NCBI GenBank assembly: GCA_022566415.1
Contig: JADFIY010000002.1
Location: forward strand, 1-45,609
Length of the DNA stretch: 45,609 bases
Source: Acidobacteriota bacterium
GTDB lineage: Bacteria; Actinomycetota; Acidimicrobiia; Spongiisociales; UBA5794
Reading direction: 5' to 3'
The notes beneath the pieces were generated by a model. The model made no database searches. It worked only from the letters and a program-made list of their open reading frames with translations, and was not told the origin of the DNA. Position numbers and translations under genes: made by a program. How positions within the stretch are numbered: the stretch's first letter is position 1; every line of letters starts with the position of its first letter. Shown here piece after piece: positions 1-9,438 of this stretch.

Positions 1-627
1 CTGGTCCCTTCCGAACGGCTCGCCTTCTGCCGTGGCCTGGACCTCGACGAGTTTCCCTTCGCCGGTCATCACCACGTTGGCGTCTACCTCGGCTCCCACG
101 TCCTCCGTGTACTCGAGGTCGAGCAACACCCCGTCACCTACCAACCCCACCGACACCGCAGCCACGTGGCCGGTGATCGGAGAGCGCGCCAGCTTCCCCT
201 CGGCGACCCGAGCGTCGAAGGCGTCGGCGAGCGCAACCCAGGCCCCAGTTATGGCGGCGGTGCGTGTTCCACCGTCGGCCTGGAGCACATCGCAGTCGAC
301 CCTGGCGGTCAGCGGGCCCATCGCAGCCGGATCGACCACGGCGCGGAGGGAGCGCCCGATCAGCCGCTGGATCTCTTTGGTGCGACCACCCGAAACCGAG
401 CTCCTCCGCACCCGCTGCGGGCTGGAGCCGGGCAACATCGCGTACTCTGCGGTGACCCATCCCTCGCCGCTCTCCCTCATCCAGGGTGGGATGTCGTCGT
501 CGAACGCCACCGTGCACAGCACCCTGGTCCGTCCCATTTCCATCAGCACGGAGCCCGGCGTCATGTCGGTGTATCCGCGGCTGATCGACACCGGTCGGAG
601 CGCATCCGCGGCCCTGCCTTCTCTCAT
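1..627 (-). CDS. rph: Ribonuclease PH, 3' end cut by the window edge
   Basis: Minus-strand translation [72 protein letters not shown]...[21 protein letters not shown]...[20 protein letters not shown] is canonical RNase PH; start ATG at 627 overlaps the stop of the upstream gene (ATGA). Confidence 0.92.
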   Translation of the reverse strand, partial: MREGRAADALRPVSISRGYTDMTPGSVLMEMGRTRVLCTVAFDDDIPPWMRESGEGWVTAEYAMLPGSSPQRVRRSSVSGGRTKEIQRLIGRSLRAVVDPAAMGPLTARVDCDVLQADGGTRTAAITGAWVALADAFDARVAEGKLARSPITGHVAAVSVGLVGDGVLLDLEYTEDVGAEVDANVVMTGEGKLVEVQATAEGEPFGRDQ

Positions 628-1388
628 CGCTCCTCCTCGATCATGAATGAGGCGCCGGGCATTGCCGAGTCGACCGGCCCGCCGAAGGTGTCCTTGGCCT
701 CAACAACGGCCGTTGCCGGATCGACACCGTTGGCAAAGTGGGTAACCACCAGACGCCTCACCCGCGCTGCTTTGGCCGTCGATCCGGCCTCGGCCGCGGT
801 CAAATGGTACGGGTAGGTGTCGCCGACTCGTTCTCCGGCGATGGATGCTTCGCACAGCAGCAGGTCGGCACCATTCGCCAGTCCCGTCAGATCGGAACCG
901 GGACCGGTGTCACCCGAGTATGTCACAACGGCGTCGCCGGTTTCGACCCGCGTAACCAACGCCGGGACCGTATGGATCGCCTTTCCAAACCGCAGCTTGG
1001 TGCCGGCAACATCGACCTCGTCGCCGGGAGCGACCTCGGTGACGTCGAAGACGGTGTGGAACACGTGCCCCTCGCCGGCTCTGGCGAAGGCGGACAGATG
1101 CTCGGCGGCACCTTGCGGCACGAACACCGGGATGGGCACGTTCCCGGATGGCCCGTGGGCGAGATACCCGTACAAGCCAAACAGATCCGAGCAGTGGTCG
1201 ACGTGGATGTGGCTGATCACGACCGCCGACAACGTACCAGGGTCCATGTGACCGGAGAGGGCCATGAAGGTGCCGGTGCCGGCGTCGAGCCAGATGGATG
1301 TCGCTCCACTCGTCAGCAGATATCCCGACGCTGGATTCGTCCTCGTCGGTGAACCACCGCTCGACCCCAAGACGGTGAGCGTGGTCAT
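624..1388 (-). CDS. MBL-fold metal-dependent hydrolase (Rv1339-like cyclic-nucleotide phosphodiesterase family by position)
   Basis: HIHVDHCSD (HxHxDH) motif, [23 protein letters not shown]-terminus; directly upstream of rph as in mycobacteria. Confidence 0.85.
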   Translation of the reverse strand: MTTLTVLGSSGGSPTRTNPASGYLLTSGATSIWLDAGTGTFMALSGHMDPGTLSAVVISHIHVDHCSDLFGLYGYLAHGPSGNVPIPVFVPQGAAEHLSAFARAGEGHVFHTVFDVTEVAPGDEVDVAGTKLRFGKAIHTVPALVTRVETGDAVVTYSGDTGPGSDLTGLANGADLLLCEASIAGERVGDTYPYHLTAAEAGSTAKAARVRRLVVTHFANGVDPATAVVEAKDTFGGPVDSAMPGASFMIEEER

Positions 1389-1663
1389 CGTCTGAACAAT
1401 GTGAGGGCCGCGATCCACAACACAGCAACGAGGGTGCCGGTGGCAGTTGGCAGCCACACCCGCTTCGGCCACCCCCGCCACGACCAGACGGTGGTGACCA
1501 GCCAAACGCTGAGCAGCCCGACCACCACCCACCACGGCGCAACCAGCCAGGAGGCAAGGATGAAGACCAGCGCGGCGAATTGCAGCCCGGCTCCGATGAG
1601 GGCGAACAGGGCGCGGTACGCCTCCGGCGTGTGATCCTCGGAAGGCAGGTTACCGACGCTCAA
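1385..1663 (-). CDS. Small integral membrane protein (TTG start proposed)
   Basis: ~92 aa with three hydrophobic segments (FALIGAGLQFAALVFILASWLVAPWWVVVGLLSVWLVTTVW...LVAVLWIAALTLF); in-frame TTG at 1663; overlaps both neighbours by a few nt. Confidence 0.6.
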   Translation of the reverse strand: MSVGNLPSEDHTPEAYRALFALIGAGLQFAALVFILASWLVAPWWVVVGLLSVWLVTTVWSWRGWPKRVWLPTATGTLVAVLWIAALTLFRR

Positions 1664-2276
1664 GAACGACCTCGGTTGGGATCCCGCCCAATACACGGAA
1701 GGCCCGCACCTCCTCGGCGCCGACGCCGAGGATGATCGACACCCAGTCGGGATCGAGGCCGACCAGATCGGAGGGGGACGGTACAGGAGGCGATGCCGGG
1801 TGGGAGTGGAAGACCCCGCCGATCTCCCATCCGTGGCGACGGGCATGGCTCCACGCCTGAAAGTGCTCCTCGGGATCGATGGTGTAAGACGCAGCAGAAT
1901 GGTCGATGTTCGTCAGGCAGTAGACCATGGTGACCGAACCGTCGTCCCCGACGGCAAACAACCCGCAGGCTTCCTCGGGTGCGTTGAAACGGGCATGCTG
2001 GATCATCGCTTCGACCGCTTCTGCGGGAACAGCGAGCGAGGCCACGCCCAGCGCAGCTCGCGCCGTGTCGGCCCGGTCGGCACGAACCACCACCCGTACG
2101 CCGTACCGGTTGAAAAATCCGGGGTTGAGACCACCCTCGTCATCGGCCATCACCAGGGCGTCGATGCCCTCTGCAGACAGTCGTGCCCGCGCAATATCCG
2201 CATCAGAACGGGTGGAATACACCCACACCGTGACGAGATCGTCAGACTTGCGTGCGACCGGCGACTGGCGACTCAA
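1650..2276 (-). CDS. DUF2007-like domain fused to M67/JAMM metallopeptidase (Mec-like)
   Basis: N-terminal VTVWVYSTRSDADIARARLSAEGIDALVMADD resembles DUF2007; C-terminal EEACGLFAV...GGVFHSHPASPPVPSPSD is the JAMM motif (HxHP...SxxD). Listed start is TTG; the real start may be a downstream GTG. Confidence 0.8.
   Translation of the reverse strand: MSRQSPVARKSDDLVTVWVYSTRSDADIARARLSAEGIDALVMADDEGGLNPGFFNRYGVRVVVRADRADTARAALGVASLAVPAEAVEAMIQHARFNAPEEACGLFAVGDDGSVTMVYCLTNIDHSAASYTIDPEEHFQAWSHARRHGWEIGGVFHSHPASPPVPSPSDLVGLDPDWVSIILGVGAEEVRAFRVLGGIPTEVVLERR
2254..2274. repeat. Three tandem heptads gcgaccg-gcgactg-gcgactc
   Basis: Read directly; 7-bp periodicity. Confidence 0.55.
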
Positions 2277-2359
2277 GATATGTCCTTGTCGAAAACCTTG
2301 ACCAGGTCGGTGGCTTCGATGAGTGCCATCGGCGGCGAGCCTACCGGCCGCCGCCGGGC

Positions 2360-3592
2360 TCAGGTCCGCGGCACCGGGTCCCGGAGGATCGGCTGGGTCA
2401 TGCAGCGACTTCCGCCGCGGCCGCGGCCGAGTTCTGCGGCGTCAAACTCGATCACCTCGATGCCATGTTCGGTGAGGCGCTGGTTTGTCGCGCGGTTTCG
2501 CTCGTAGGCGACCACCACACCTGGCTCGATGGCGAGGGTGTTGTGACCGTCGTCCCACTGTTCGCGTAAATGCCGGATCGCGTCTCCCTCGGTGGAGACG
2601 AACTCGAGGTCGTCGTTGCCGAGCGCATCGCGCAGCGCCCGGCGCAGTGAGTCATAGGCCGTCACGTCGAGAGCTCGCTCCGAGCCGGGCCGGATCACAT
2701 GCACCTTCGAACCGTCGAGGACACCAGGGAACACGTTGAACAGGTTCACATCAACCATGGTGATGACCGTGTCCAGGTGCATCACCGCCCGCTCCTTCCT
2801 CAGGTGAACGACCACGACGTTGCGCACCGGCGAGTCGGCGAACAGGTTCCTGGCCAGCATCTCTACCGCGGCCGGGGTGGTTCGCTGGCTGAGCCCGACC
2901 ATGATGGTGTCCTCGGAGAGGACGAGCACATCGCCCCCCTCGATGCTTGCCGGGAGATGCTCATCCGGGCCGTCGCCGTACCAGGTGGGCCTGTCGCTGT
3001 CGGCGAACCGCGGATGATGGTCGTAGATCACCCGCACGATCTTCGACTCGTGCTCCCTGGCACTGTTTGCCATCACGCTGGATACCAGCCCGTTTCCGAT
3101 CCAGGAGGCGTTGTCTCGCATGAACAGCAGGTTCGGGAGCGGTGGCAGGACATAATGCAGCTGATCGGCAACCAGGTCCCCGTACAGGTGGTCGACGCCC
3201 CACTCCTCGAGCTCGGGCTCGAGCAGACCCCCGATGACCAGGTCGCTCACCCGCTCCACCGGCTCATCGCGCAGCCTCGCCTGCATCGACTCGGCGATGC
3301 GGGGACCGATACGAGCGGGGGCAAAGACGGTTTCGATGATTTTGTCGCGCACCACATCGTCACCGAGCACCTCTCGGAGCAGCTCGTCGAAGTAGAGGAC
3401 CTCCACCCCCCTGGACCGCAGGATGTCGGTGAACCGATCGTGCTCCTCCTGAGCTCGCTCCAGCCAGATGAGATCGTCGAAGAGCAAGTCCTCCTTGCTC
3501 TCCGGTGTGATCCTGGCGATGCCAAGACCGGGGCGGTGCACCATGACCGTCCGGAGTGGCCCGATTTCCGAGGAGACAAGCGGCGCGGTCAC
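2360..3592 (-). CDS. arcA: Arginine deiminase
   Basis: [76 protein letters not shown] start at 3592 overlaps the upstream small ORF stop (GTGA). Confidence 0.93.
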   Translation of the reverse strand: MTAPLVSSEIGPLRTVMVHRPGLGIARITPESKEDLLFDDLIWLERAQEEHDRFTDILRSRGVEVLYFDELLREVLGDDVVRDKIIETVFAPARIGPRIAESMQARLRDEPVERVSDLVIGGLLEPELEEWGVDHLYGDLVADQLHYVLPPLPNLLFMRDNASWIGNGLVSSVMANSAREHESKIVRVIYDHHPRFADSDRPTWYGDGPDEHLPASIEGGDVLVLSEDTIMVGLSQRTTPAAVEMLARNLFADSPVRNVVVVHLRKERAVMHLDTVITMVDVNLFNVFPGVLDGSKVHVIRPGSERALDVTAYDSLRRALRDALGNDDLEFVSTEGDAIRHLREQWDDGHNTLAIEPGVVVAYERNRATNQRLTEHGIEVIEFDAAELGRGRGGSRCMTQPILRDPVPRT

Positions 3593-3750
3593 TGGGTCTC
3601 TTCTTTGGCCGCCTGGCGCAATCGCTCGACGAGCGCCGGATCCCCGTCGACCATCAGATCTTCGATCGGACCGCGTCCCCATAGCCACAGATCCATGGAT
3701 ACCAGCGTCGAGTCCGACCGAATGTGCGTGAGGTAGGTCTCACAATCCAT
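3589..3750 (-). CDS. 53-aa small protein translationally coupled to arcA
   Basis: [53 protein letters not shown]; 4-nt overlap with the arcA start. Confidence 0.55.
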   Translation of the reverse strand: MDCETYLTHIRSDSTLVSMDLWLWGRGPIEDLMVDGDPALVERLRQAAKEETQ

Positions 3751-3819
3751 GGCAGGGAGGGTACCCCGCCGGTCAGGCGAGTAGCCGGGTGGCCGGTGCC
3801 CCTGACCGGAAGAGAGGCA

Positions 3820-3880
3820 CGACGCAAGTCGGAAGACGCGTCCGGCTTGCGACATGGGACTTGCGACTTGGGGTTGCGAC
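3820..3880. repeat. Degenerate heptad repeat (cttgcga/catggga/cttgcga/cttgggg) with a weak left arm
   Basis: cttgcga at 3846 and 3860; gacgcaag at left. Confidence 0.5.
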
Positions 3881-4161
3881 CTCAGACATGGTGAAGACCC
3901 GGAGAACTTCAGCGATTCCTCGCCGCCGTGAGAGGACCAACCCACGGTCTCCGGGTCCCGGTGGTCCGAGTTGGAGTCGCCACCTGCCCCGTGGGGCGAA
4001 CGGCCACTCCTTCCTAGTTGCGGCCGTTAGCGCTCGGCCACCTCCGGGGTCCTATAAGAACTTTCACTCAAGCTGGACCACCTCCTCTCTCCGTAACGGG
4101 GATTGTGCCACACAACGGCGCTATTGGCTACGACGGTTTGTGGTGCCGACCGGTCTGGCGG

Positions 4162-4212
4162 GTCGCAAGACGCAAGACGCAAGAGCCCGGCTTGTGACTT
4201 GTGACTTGCGAC
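4162..4212. repeat. Inverted heptad-repeat hairpin abutting the DinB stop codon
   Basis: gtcgcaagacgcaagacgcaagagcc / ggcttgtgacttgtgacttgcgac: left arm (cgcaaga)n is near-complementary to right arm (cttgtga/cttgcga)n. Confidence 0.7.
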
Positions 4213-4722
4213 TCAGGTCTTCTTCGGCATATAGCCGGTGTTGTCGTCGATGAGCTCGCGCACGATGTCGGCGTGACCGGCATGGCGGGCGGTCTCCTCG
4301 ACCATGTGGCCGACGATCCAGCGGAGCGAGCGCGAAACCCCGTCGCGGCTCACCGCGGCGAGATCGTCGAGATCGGCGCTGTCGATGATCCCGTTGCTGT
4401 CCGCCACGGATACCTCGTACAAGGTGACGATGTCGGCGATGGACTCTTCGGCCTCGACGCGGAAGTCGGCGTCCGGGTCATCGTCCGACCACGGGAAATC
4501 GACCTCCCTGCCGGCAAAATTGTATTCAAACCACCACCGCTCCACCCAGGCCAGGTGCTTGACCAGGCCGAGCATGTTGGTGCCCGACCGAACCATGGGC
4601 CGCCTTGCGTCCCCTTCGGATAATCCATCCAGCTTCCACACCATGACGGCCCGGTTGTTGTCGAGGAAGGCAAGCAGCGTTTCCTTCTCTGACCCATGCT
4701 TGGGCGTCGTTCGCACTTCCAT
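4213..4722 (-). CDS. DinB-superfamily (DUF664-like) protein
   Basis: MVRSGTNMLGLVKHLAWVERWWFEYNF...SLRWIVGHMVEETARHAGHADIVRELID, typical DinB/DUF664 layout. Confidence 0.85.
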   Translation of the reverse strand: MEVRTTPKHGSEKETLLAFLDNNRAVMVWKLDGLSEGDARRPMVRSGTNMLGLVKHLAWVERWWFEYNFAGREVDFPWSDDDPDADFRVEAEESIADIVTLYEVSVADSNGIIDSADLDDLAAVSRDGVSRSLRWIVGHMVEETARHAGHADIVRELIDDNTGYMPKKT

Positions 4723-4739
4723 GCGGGGAGGCTACCGGG

Positions 4740-5522
4740 TCAGACGCAGAGGCCGTCGGCGTCCACCCCACGGCTGCACAGGGCGGTGCGTTCCACCGTG
4801 TTCAAAGCGAAGCCGTCGGTCACCTCTTCTCCGAAAATGTGGAGCCGGTACCCGTATACCGAATCGTCGCCTAGGCCGATCACGTCGTAGGTGACCTCAC
4901 CGAGCTCACCTTGGGTCGGGGCAACCGACATGACGATCCTGGACGCCGGTTCCGAGGATGCCAGCGACCTGGCCACGATCAGGCCGAGGGCGCTCATCGA
5001 TTCGGCGATCGGGAGCTCACCGAGGAGAGAAACAACCTCCGCGGTCGCATCGTCGGTGGCCCCGGCGTAGGCGGCAAAAGACAGGTTCGACCAGCCAACC
5101 GCGTCACCGGTGTCATGCTCAAACCAGATGGCGCGACCCAGATCCCTGGCGGTCCCGGTTGCGGTAGCCGTACCGGTGGGTTCGATGGTGTCGAGGATCG
5201 GGTTGAAGGCTCCGGGTGCGGCGCGGACGTTGAGCACGTCGTCGTAGGCGAGGCCGACCACTGCGAGCACGTCACCCGACGCTGGGCCAAGGTCGGTCGG
5301 GACCCCGGCAAGGGTTGGAGTCGTCTCCACGATCGCGGTGGTCGTGGTCAGATCCGTCCCTGTCGCCGTTTCGGCGCTCGTGGTGGTAGTGCTCGAGGCA
5401 GCCGTTGTCGTAGGGGTGTCGGAGGCGTCCGCCGACGTCGTCGTCTCCGCCGTCGTCCCGCAGGCCGCGGCAACCACGCCCAGGACCAGGATTACGAAAA
5501 GTGCCAGCCGAGAACTCATCAT
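4740..5522 (-). CDS. Secreted lipoprotein with Thr/Ser-rich linker and SH3b-like segment
   Basis: MMSSRLALFVILVLGVVAAACGTT (lipobox AAAC), T/S/A-rich linker, DDVLNVRAAPGAFNPILDTIEPTG. Confidence 0.7.
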   Translation of the reverse strand: MMSSRLALFVILVLGVVAAACGTTAETTTSADASDTPTTTAASSTTTTSAETATGTDLTTTTAIVETTPTLAGVPTDLGPASGDVLAVVGLAYDDVLNVRAAPGAFNPILDTIEPTGTATATGTARDLGRAIWFEHDTGDAVGWSNLSFAAYAGATDDATAEVVSLLGELPIAESMSALGLIVARSLASSEPASRIVMSVAPTQGELGEVTYDVIGLGDDSVYGYRLHIFGEEVTDGFALNTVERTALCSRGVDADGLCV

Positions 5523-5619
5523 CGCGACCTCCCGAGGTCCCTCGATCATTCCGGACCTGACTCGCTGCCGATAGAGGCTAACGGCAGCCCCGACGAGGGA
5601 CAGGGACCTCCAGAGCAGG

Positions 5620-5647
5620 AACTGGCAACTGGCAACTGGCAACTGGG
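5620..5647. repeat. Four tandem heptads aactggc x3 + aactggg
   Basis: Exact reading of 5620-5647. Confidence 0.9.
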
Positions 5648-5654
5648 ACTCGCT

Positions 5655-7112
5655 TCAGCCGGCCACCTTCGCATTGAACCCCTCGATCAGCTCGTCGATG
5701 GGGTCGATCAGCGCCTGCACCGAGGTCCAGTAGTCCTCGTCGTACCATTGCGCCTGGATCTCGTCATAGGTCTTCCCCTGCTGCTCGACCCAGGTGTAGT
5801 ACTTGAGGTTGTGGATCCGCTTCCGGTCGTAGTACCCGAGCTCGTGCACGTGGTCGATTCCGGCACCGAGCAGGTAGCGGTGGTACGCCCCCGCCGCATC
5901 GAGAGCGGTGAACTCGCCGCGCTCGGCATTGAGCTCTTCGAGACGACTGCCGTACATCTCCATCGAGTCGGTGCCTACGGTGACGACGACGTCGTTCGAT
6001 CCCAACTCGAAATAGCGAGCGAACTTGATCGCCGACAGCAGATTCCCCGCCCCGGATATCCCGAGCAGAGGCAAGTCAGCGATCAGATCGGGCTTGACCC
6101 CCTGGTCGATGAGATAATCGATCCCGGCGGGCTCGTTGAACAGCCGGATGAGGCTGATTGTTGCCTCGTCGTCGAGGCCGATCACCATGTCGGTGTTCTT
6201 GACGTTGTGCACCCACGGGATGTGCTTGTCTCCGATTCCCTCGATCCGGTGCTCGCCGAACCCGTTGTACAGCATGGTCGGGCATTGCATCGCCTCGCCG
6301 GCGGCGATCTTCGAGGTCGGGTACATCTGCTTGAGGTAATCCCCGGCGGCAATGGTTCCTGCCGAGCCGGTAGCGAGCGTGACACCGCGGAAGGTGTCGC
6401 CGGGACCCATCGCCGCTTCGAGGGCCTCTGCCATCGCAGGCCCGGTCACCGAGTAGTGCCACAGGTAGTTCCCGAACTCGTCGAACTGGTTGAAGATGAC
6501 TAGGTCCTCACCGAAGAGGCTCAGCTCATTGCACTTGTCGAAGATCTCCTTGACGTTCGACTCGGAGCCCGGGGTCTTGATGATCTCGCCTGCGACGTTC
6601 TCCAGCCAGTCAAAGCGTTCCCGGCTCATCCCCTCGGGGAGGATGGCGATCGACTCGCAGCCGAGCAGGTTGGAATCGTATGCGCCGCCCCGGCAGTAGT
6701 TGCCGGTCGACGGCCACACCGCCTTCTGGGTCGCCGGATCGAACTGGCCGGTGACCAGGCGCGGAACGAGGCAGCCAAACGCAGCGCCCACCTTGTGCGT
6801 CCCGGTCGGAAACCACTTGCCGACGAGCAGAATGATGCGGGCGTCGACACCGGTGAGCTCCGGCGAGAACTCGATGGTGTTCACCGGTCCGAAGCCACCA
6901 CCGCTATCGGTCGGCTCATTGTGCCAGGTAATCCGGTACAGATTGAGCGGGTCGAGATCCCACAGCCCCACCGAACCAAGCTGGGCGACGATCTCGGCCG
7001 GGATCAACGACGGATCACGCATCTGCTTGAAGGTGGGGATGCGGAAGTTGCGCTCTCGTGCGATTTCGACCGCAGAATCGAGCACGGCGTCGTTGACGGT
7101 CAGATCGATCAT
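5655..7112 (-). CDS. Fold-type-II PLP-dependent enzyme (cysteine-synthase/TrpB-like, 485 aa)
   Basis: GTHKVGAAFG (candidate PLP lysine), PSTGNYCRGGAYDSNLLGC, GSAGTIAAGDYLKQMYP, AGNLLSAIKFARYFELGSNDVVVTVGTDS. Confidence 0.8.
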   Translation of the reverse strand: MIDLTVNDAVLDSAVEIARERNFRIPTFKQMRDPSLIPAEIVAQLGSVGLWDLDPLNLYRITWHNEPTDSGGGFGPVNTIEFSPELTGVDARIILLVGKWFPTGTHKVGAAFGCLVPRLVTGQFDPATQKAVWPSTGNYCRGGAYDSNLLGCESIAILPEGMSRERFDWLENVAGEIIKTPGSESNVKEIFDKCNELSLFGEDLVIFNQFDEFGNYLWHYSVTGPAMAEALEAAMGPGDTFRGVTLATGSAGTIAAGDYLKQMYPTSKIAAGEAMQCPTMLYNGFGEHRIEGIGDKHIPWVHNVKNTDMVIGLDDEATISLIRLFNEPAGIDYLIDQGVKPDLIADLPLLGISGAGNLLSAIKFARYFELGSNDVVVTVGTDSMEMYGSRLEELNAERGEFTALDAAGAYHRYLLGAGIDHVHELGYYDRKRIHNLKYYTWVEQQGKTYDEIQAQWYDEDYWTSVQALIDPIDELIEGFNAKVAG

Positions 7113-7205
7113 GTGGGTTCCCTTTGTGTGACTGGTTGCTGCGCGTCGGTTAGGTCGTGGTGCTGCGGTTCCCGCTCTTGGCCACGGGCCACATCGGGCC
7201 CGGGC

Positions 7206-8498
7206 TCAGCGGATTGCATCTCGCATGCCTGAATCGGATTGTGCACTACTCGCTTCGCCTCCGAGAGCTGCTTTCAGGGCATCGAGTGTGGGCTCGACCC
7301 GGATGGGCTCGGTGCCGGCGGCCGCCACCGCCTGCAGCGCCGATGCGACATCTTTGAGCCCGCTGCCGGTGGCCAGGACGACGACGCTGTCCTCGGCGCC
7401 GACCAGACCCCGTTTCGAGGCTGCCAGCAGTCCCGCATACGACGCCGCGCCGGCCGGCTCGGCGAACACGCCGCTGCCCCGGGCGAGCTGCGGAATGGCC
7501 GCCAGGATCTCGTCGTCGCTCACCCGCAGGTAGGCGCCACCGGTCTCGGTGACCGCGGCCATGGCCTTCACCCTGTCGCGGGGCAGGTCGGCGCTGATCG
7601 AATCCGCCACCGTATCGGCGGCAATGGCCGGCTTGGTGAGGACGTCCTCGCCGCTCTCGAAGGCCTGGACCAGGTAATCGCTGCCGGCGGCCTGGATGCC
7701 GAAGATGCGTGGAGCGATGTCGATCCAGCCAAGGGCAAGCGCATCCTTGACCGCCTTGTGCACACCGCCGATGATCGAGCCGTCGCCGACGCTGACGAAG
7801 ATGGCGCCCGGCACCTCCCAGCCCAGGTCCTCCAGAATCTCCAATCCGGCGGTCTTCTTTCCCTCGGTCATGTACGGGTTGTATCCGGTGTTGCGGTTGT
7901 ACCAGCCGTACTCGGCTGCCGCCTCCATGCACAGCCCGAAGGCGTCTGTGTAGGAGCCCTCGACGAGCACGACCGTCGACCCGTAGGCGAGGAGCTGGGC
8001 GATCTTGGCCTCGGGCGCCGATCCAGGTACGAAGATCACGCTGTCGAGATCGACGCTGGCCGCCATCCCGGCCAACGCCGCCGCGGCGTTGCCCGTGCTG
8101 GCGGTGGTGACGACATCGGCTCCCCACTCCAGTGCCTTGGCAACGGCTATCGCCGAGGCCCGGTCCTTGAGCGAAGCGGTGGGTTGGCGCCCCTCGTCCT
8201 TCACCCACACCCGGCTCACGCCGGCGACCGAAGCCAGACGAGGTGCGTTGTACATCGGCGTCCCGCCAACGGTCAGCGGCGGGACTCTCGAATCGGAGGC
8301 GATCGGCAGCAGCGGGCCGTAGCGCCACATGGTGTGGTTGTGGTTCTCCGCGAGCGATTCCTTGGTGAATGTGGAACCGATCTGGTCGTAGTCGTATTGG
8401 ACGTCGAGGATGCCTTCGTCACCGTGGCGCGGGCACACATAGCCTGCGAAGTCGGCGGGGTAGGTGGCGTCGCACACCACGCATGCCAACCCGATCAC
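7206..8498 (-). CDS. Threonine-synthase-like PLP enzyme with N-terminal Cys/His cluster
   Basis: MIGLACVVCDATYPADFAGYVCPRHGDEG; PTASLKDRASAIAVAKALE; ASTGNAAAALAGMAA; GDGSIIGGVHKAVKDAL; VVLATGSGLKD. Confidence 0.82.
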   Translation of the reverse strand: MIGLACVVCDATYPADFAGYVCPRHGDEGILDVQYDYDQIGSTFTKESLAENHNHTMWRYGPLLPIASDSRVPPLTVGGTPMYNAPRLASVAGVSRVWVKDEGRQPTASLKDRASAIAVAKALEWGADVVTTASTGNAAAALAGMAASVDLDSVIFVPGSAPEAKIAQLLAYGSTVVLVEGSYTDAFGLCMEAAAEYGWYNRNTGYNPYMTEGKKTAGLEILEDLGWEVPGAIFVSVGDGSIIGGVHKAVKDALALGWIDIAPRIFGIQAAGSDYLVQAFESGEDVLTKPAIAADTVADSISADLPRDRVKAMAAVTETGGAYLRVSDDEILAAIPQLARGSGVFAEPAGAASYAGLLAASKRGLVGAEDSVVVLATGSGLKDVASALQAVAAAGTEPIRVEPTLDALKAALGGEASSAQSDSGMRDAIR

Positions 8499-9436
8499 GG
8501 AACGATCCTGGTACCCGTCTCCCCGGCGACGGCTCGCTCGATGTTCTCCGGGTTGGTGATGAGCGCTTCCTTGCCACCACCTTCCAGGTACTGGACGACT
8601 GCCCGCATCTTTGGCGCCATTGAGCCCTCTGCGAAGTGGGTGCCCTCGTCGAGGTACCGCTTCACCTCATCGAGGGTGAACTCGTCGATCCATTCCTGGT
8701 CCGGCGTGCCGAAGTTGAGGGCGCACTTTTCCACCGCGGTCGAAATCAGCAGCAGGTCGGCGCCGACCTCGTTGGCCAGCAACGCCGAGGCGAGGTCCTT
8801 GTCGATGACCGCGGCGACACCGTGGAGATCTCCGTTGTCGTCGGCGACGACAGGGATCCCTCCTCCGCCGACACCGATGACCACGTTGCCGGCGTCGAGG
8901 AGCTGGCGGATGATCTCGATCTCCACGATCCTCTTCGGCTTGGGTGAGGCCACCACCCTTCGCCAGCCGCGGCCGGAGTCCTCTGTGCAGTCCCATCCGT
9001 CGTCCTCGATACGGCTCTGTGCCTGTTCTGAGTCCATGAACGACCCGATCGGCTTGGATGGGTTGTCGAAGGCCGGATCGTTGGGGTCGACCTCGACTTG
9101 GGTGACAACCGTGGCAACGTTCTTGTCGATTCCCCTGGCCCTGAAGTCGTTGATCAGGTTCTGCTGCAGCATGTAGCCGATGGCGCCCTGGGTATCGGCG
9201 CCGCAATAGTCGAGGGGTACCTCGTGCAGCTCGTTGCTAGCCAGTTCGGAGCGCCGCAGGATGAACCCGACCTGGGGACCGTTGCCATGGGTGATGGCGA
9301 CGTCCCAGCCGTCTTCGACCAGCGAGGCAATATGCTCGTCGGTCACCGCGGCGGCCTCGTACTGGTCCTGGACGGTCTGATGCTGGGCGTCGGGAATCAA
9401 TGAATTTCCCCCAATGGCGATGACGGCAAGCGGCAT
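8495..9436 (-). CDS. arcC: Carbamate kinase
   Basis: MPLAVIAIGGNSLI; THGNGPQVGFILRRSE; VGVGGGGIPVV; VIDKDLASALLANEVGADLLLISTAVEKCALNFG; FAEGSMAPKMRAVVQYLEGGGKEALIT. Confidence 0.95.
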   Translation of the reverse strand: MPLAVIAIGGNSLIPDAQHQTVQDQYEAAAVTDEHIASLVEDGWDVAITHGNGPQVGFILRRSELASNELHEVPLDYCGADTQGAIGYMLQQNLINDFRARGIDKNVATVVTQVEVDPNDPAFDNPSKPIGSFMDSEQAQSRIEDDGWDCTEDSGRGWRRVVASPKPKRIVEIEIIRQLLDAGNVVIGVGGGGIPVVADDNGDLHGVAAVIDKDLASALLANEVGADLLLISTAVEKCALNFGTPDQEWIDEFTLDEVKRYLDEGTHFAEGSMAPKMRAVVQYLEGGGKEALITNPENIERAVAGETGTRIVP

Positions 9437-9438
9437 TG

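Noticed and set aside
4911-6503. Long plus-strand ORF (530 aa)
   Set aside because: Antisense to the lipoprotein and PLP genes; composition typical of high-GC shadow frames, no recognisable domain.
7239-9176. 645-aa plus-strand ORF
   Set aside because: Antisense to the threonine-synthase-like and carbamate kinase genes, which have clear motifs.
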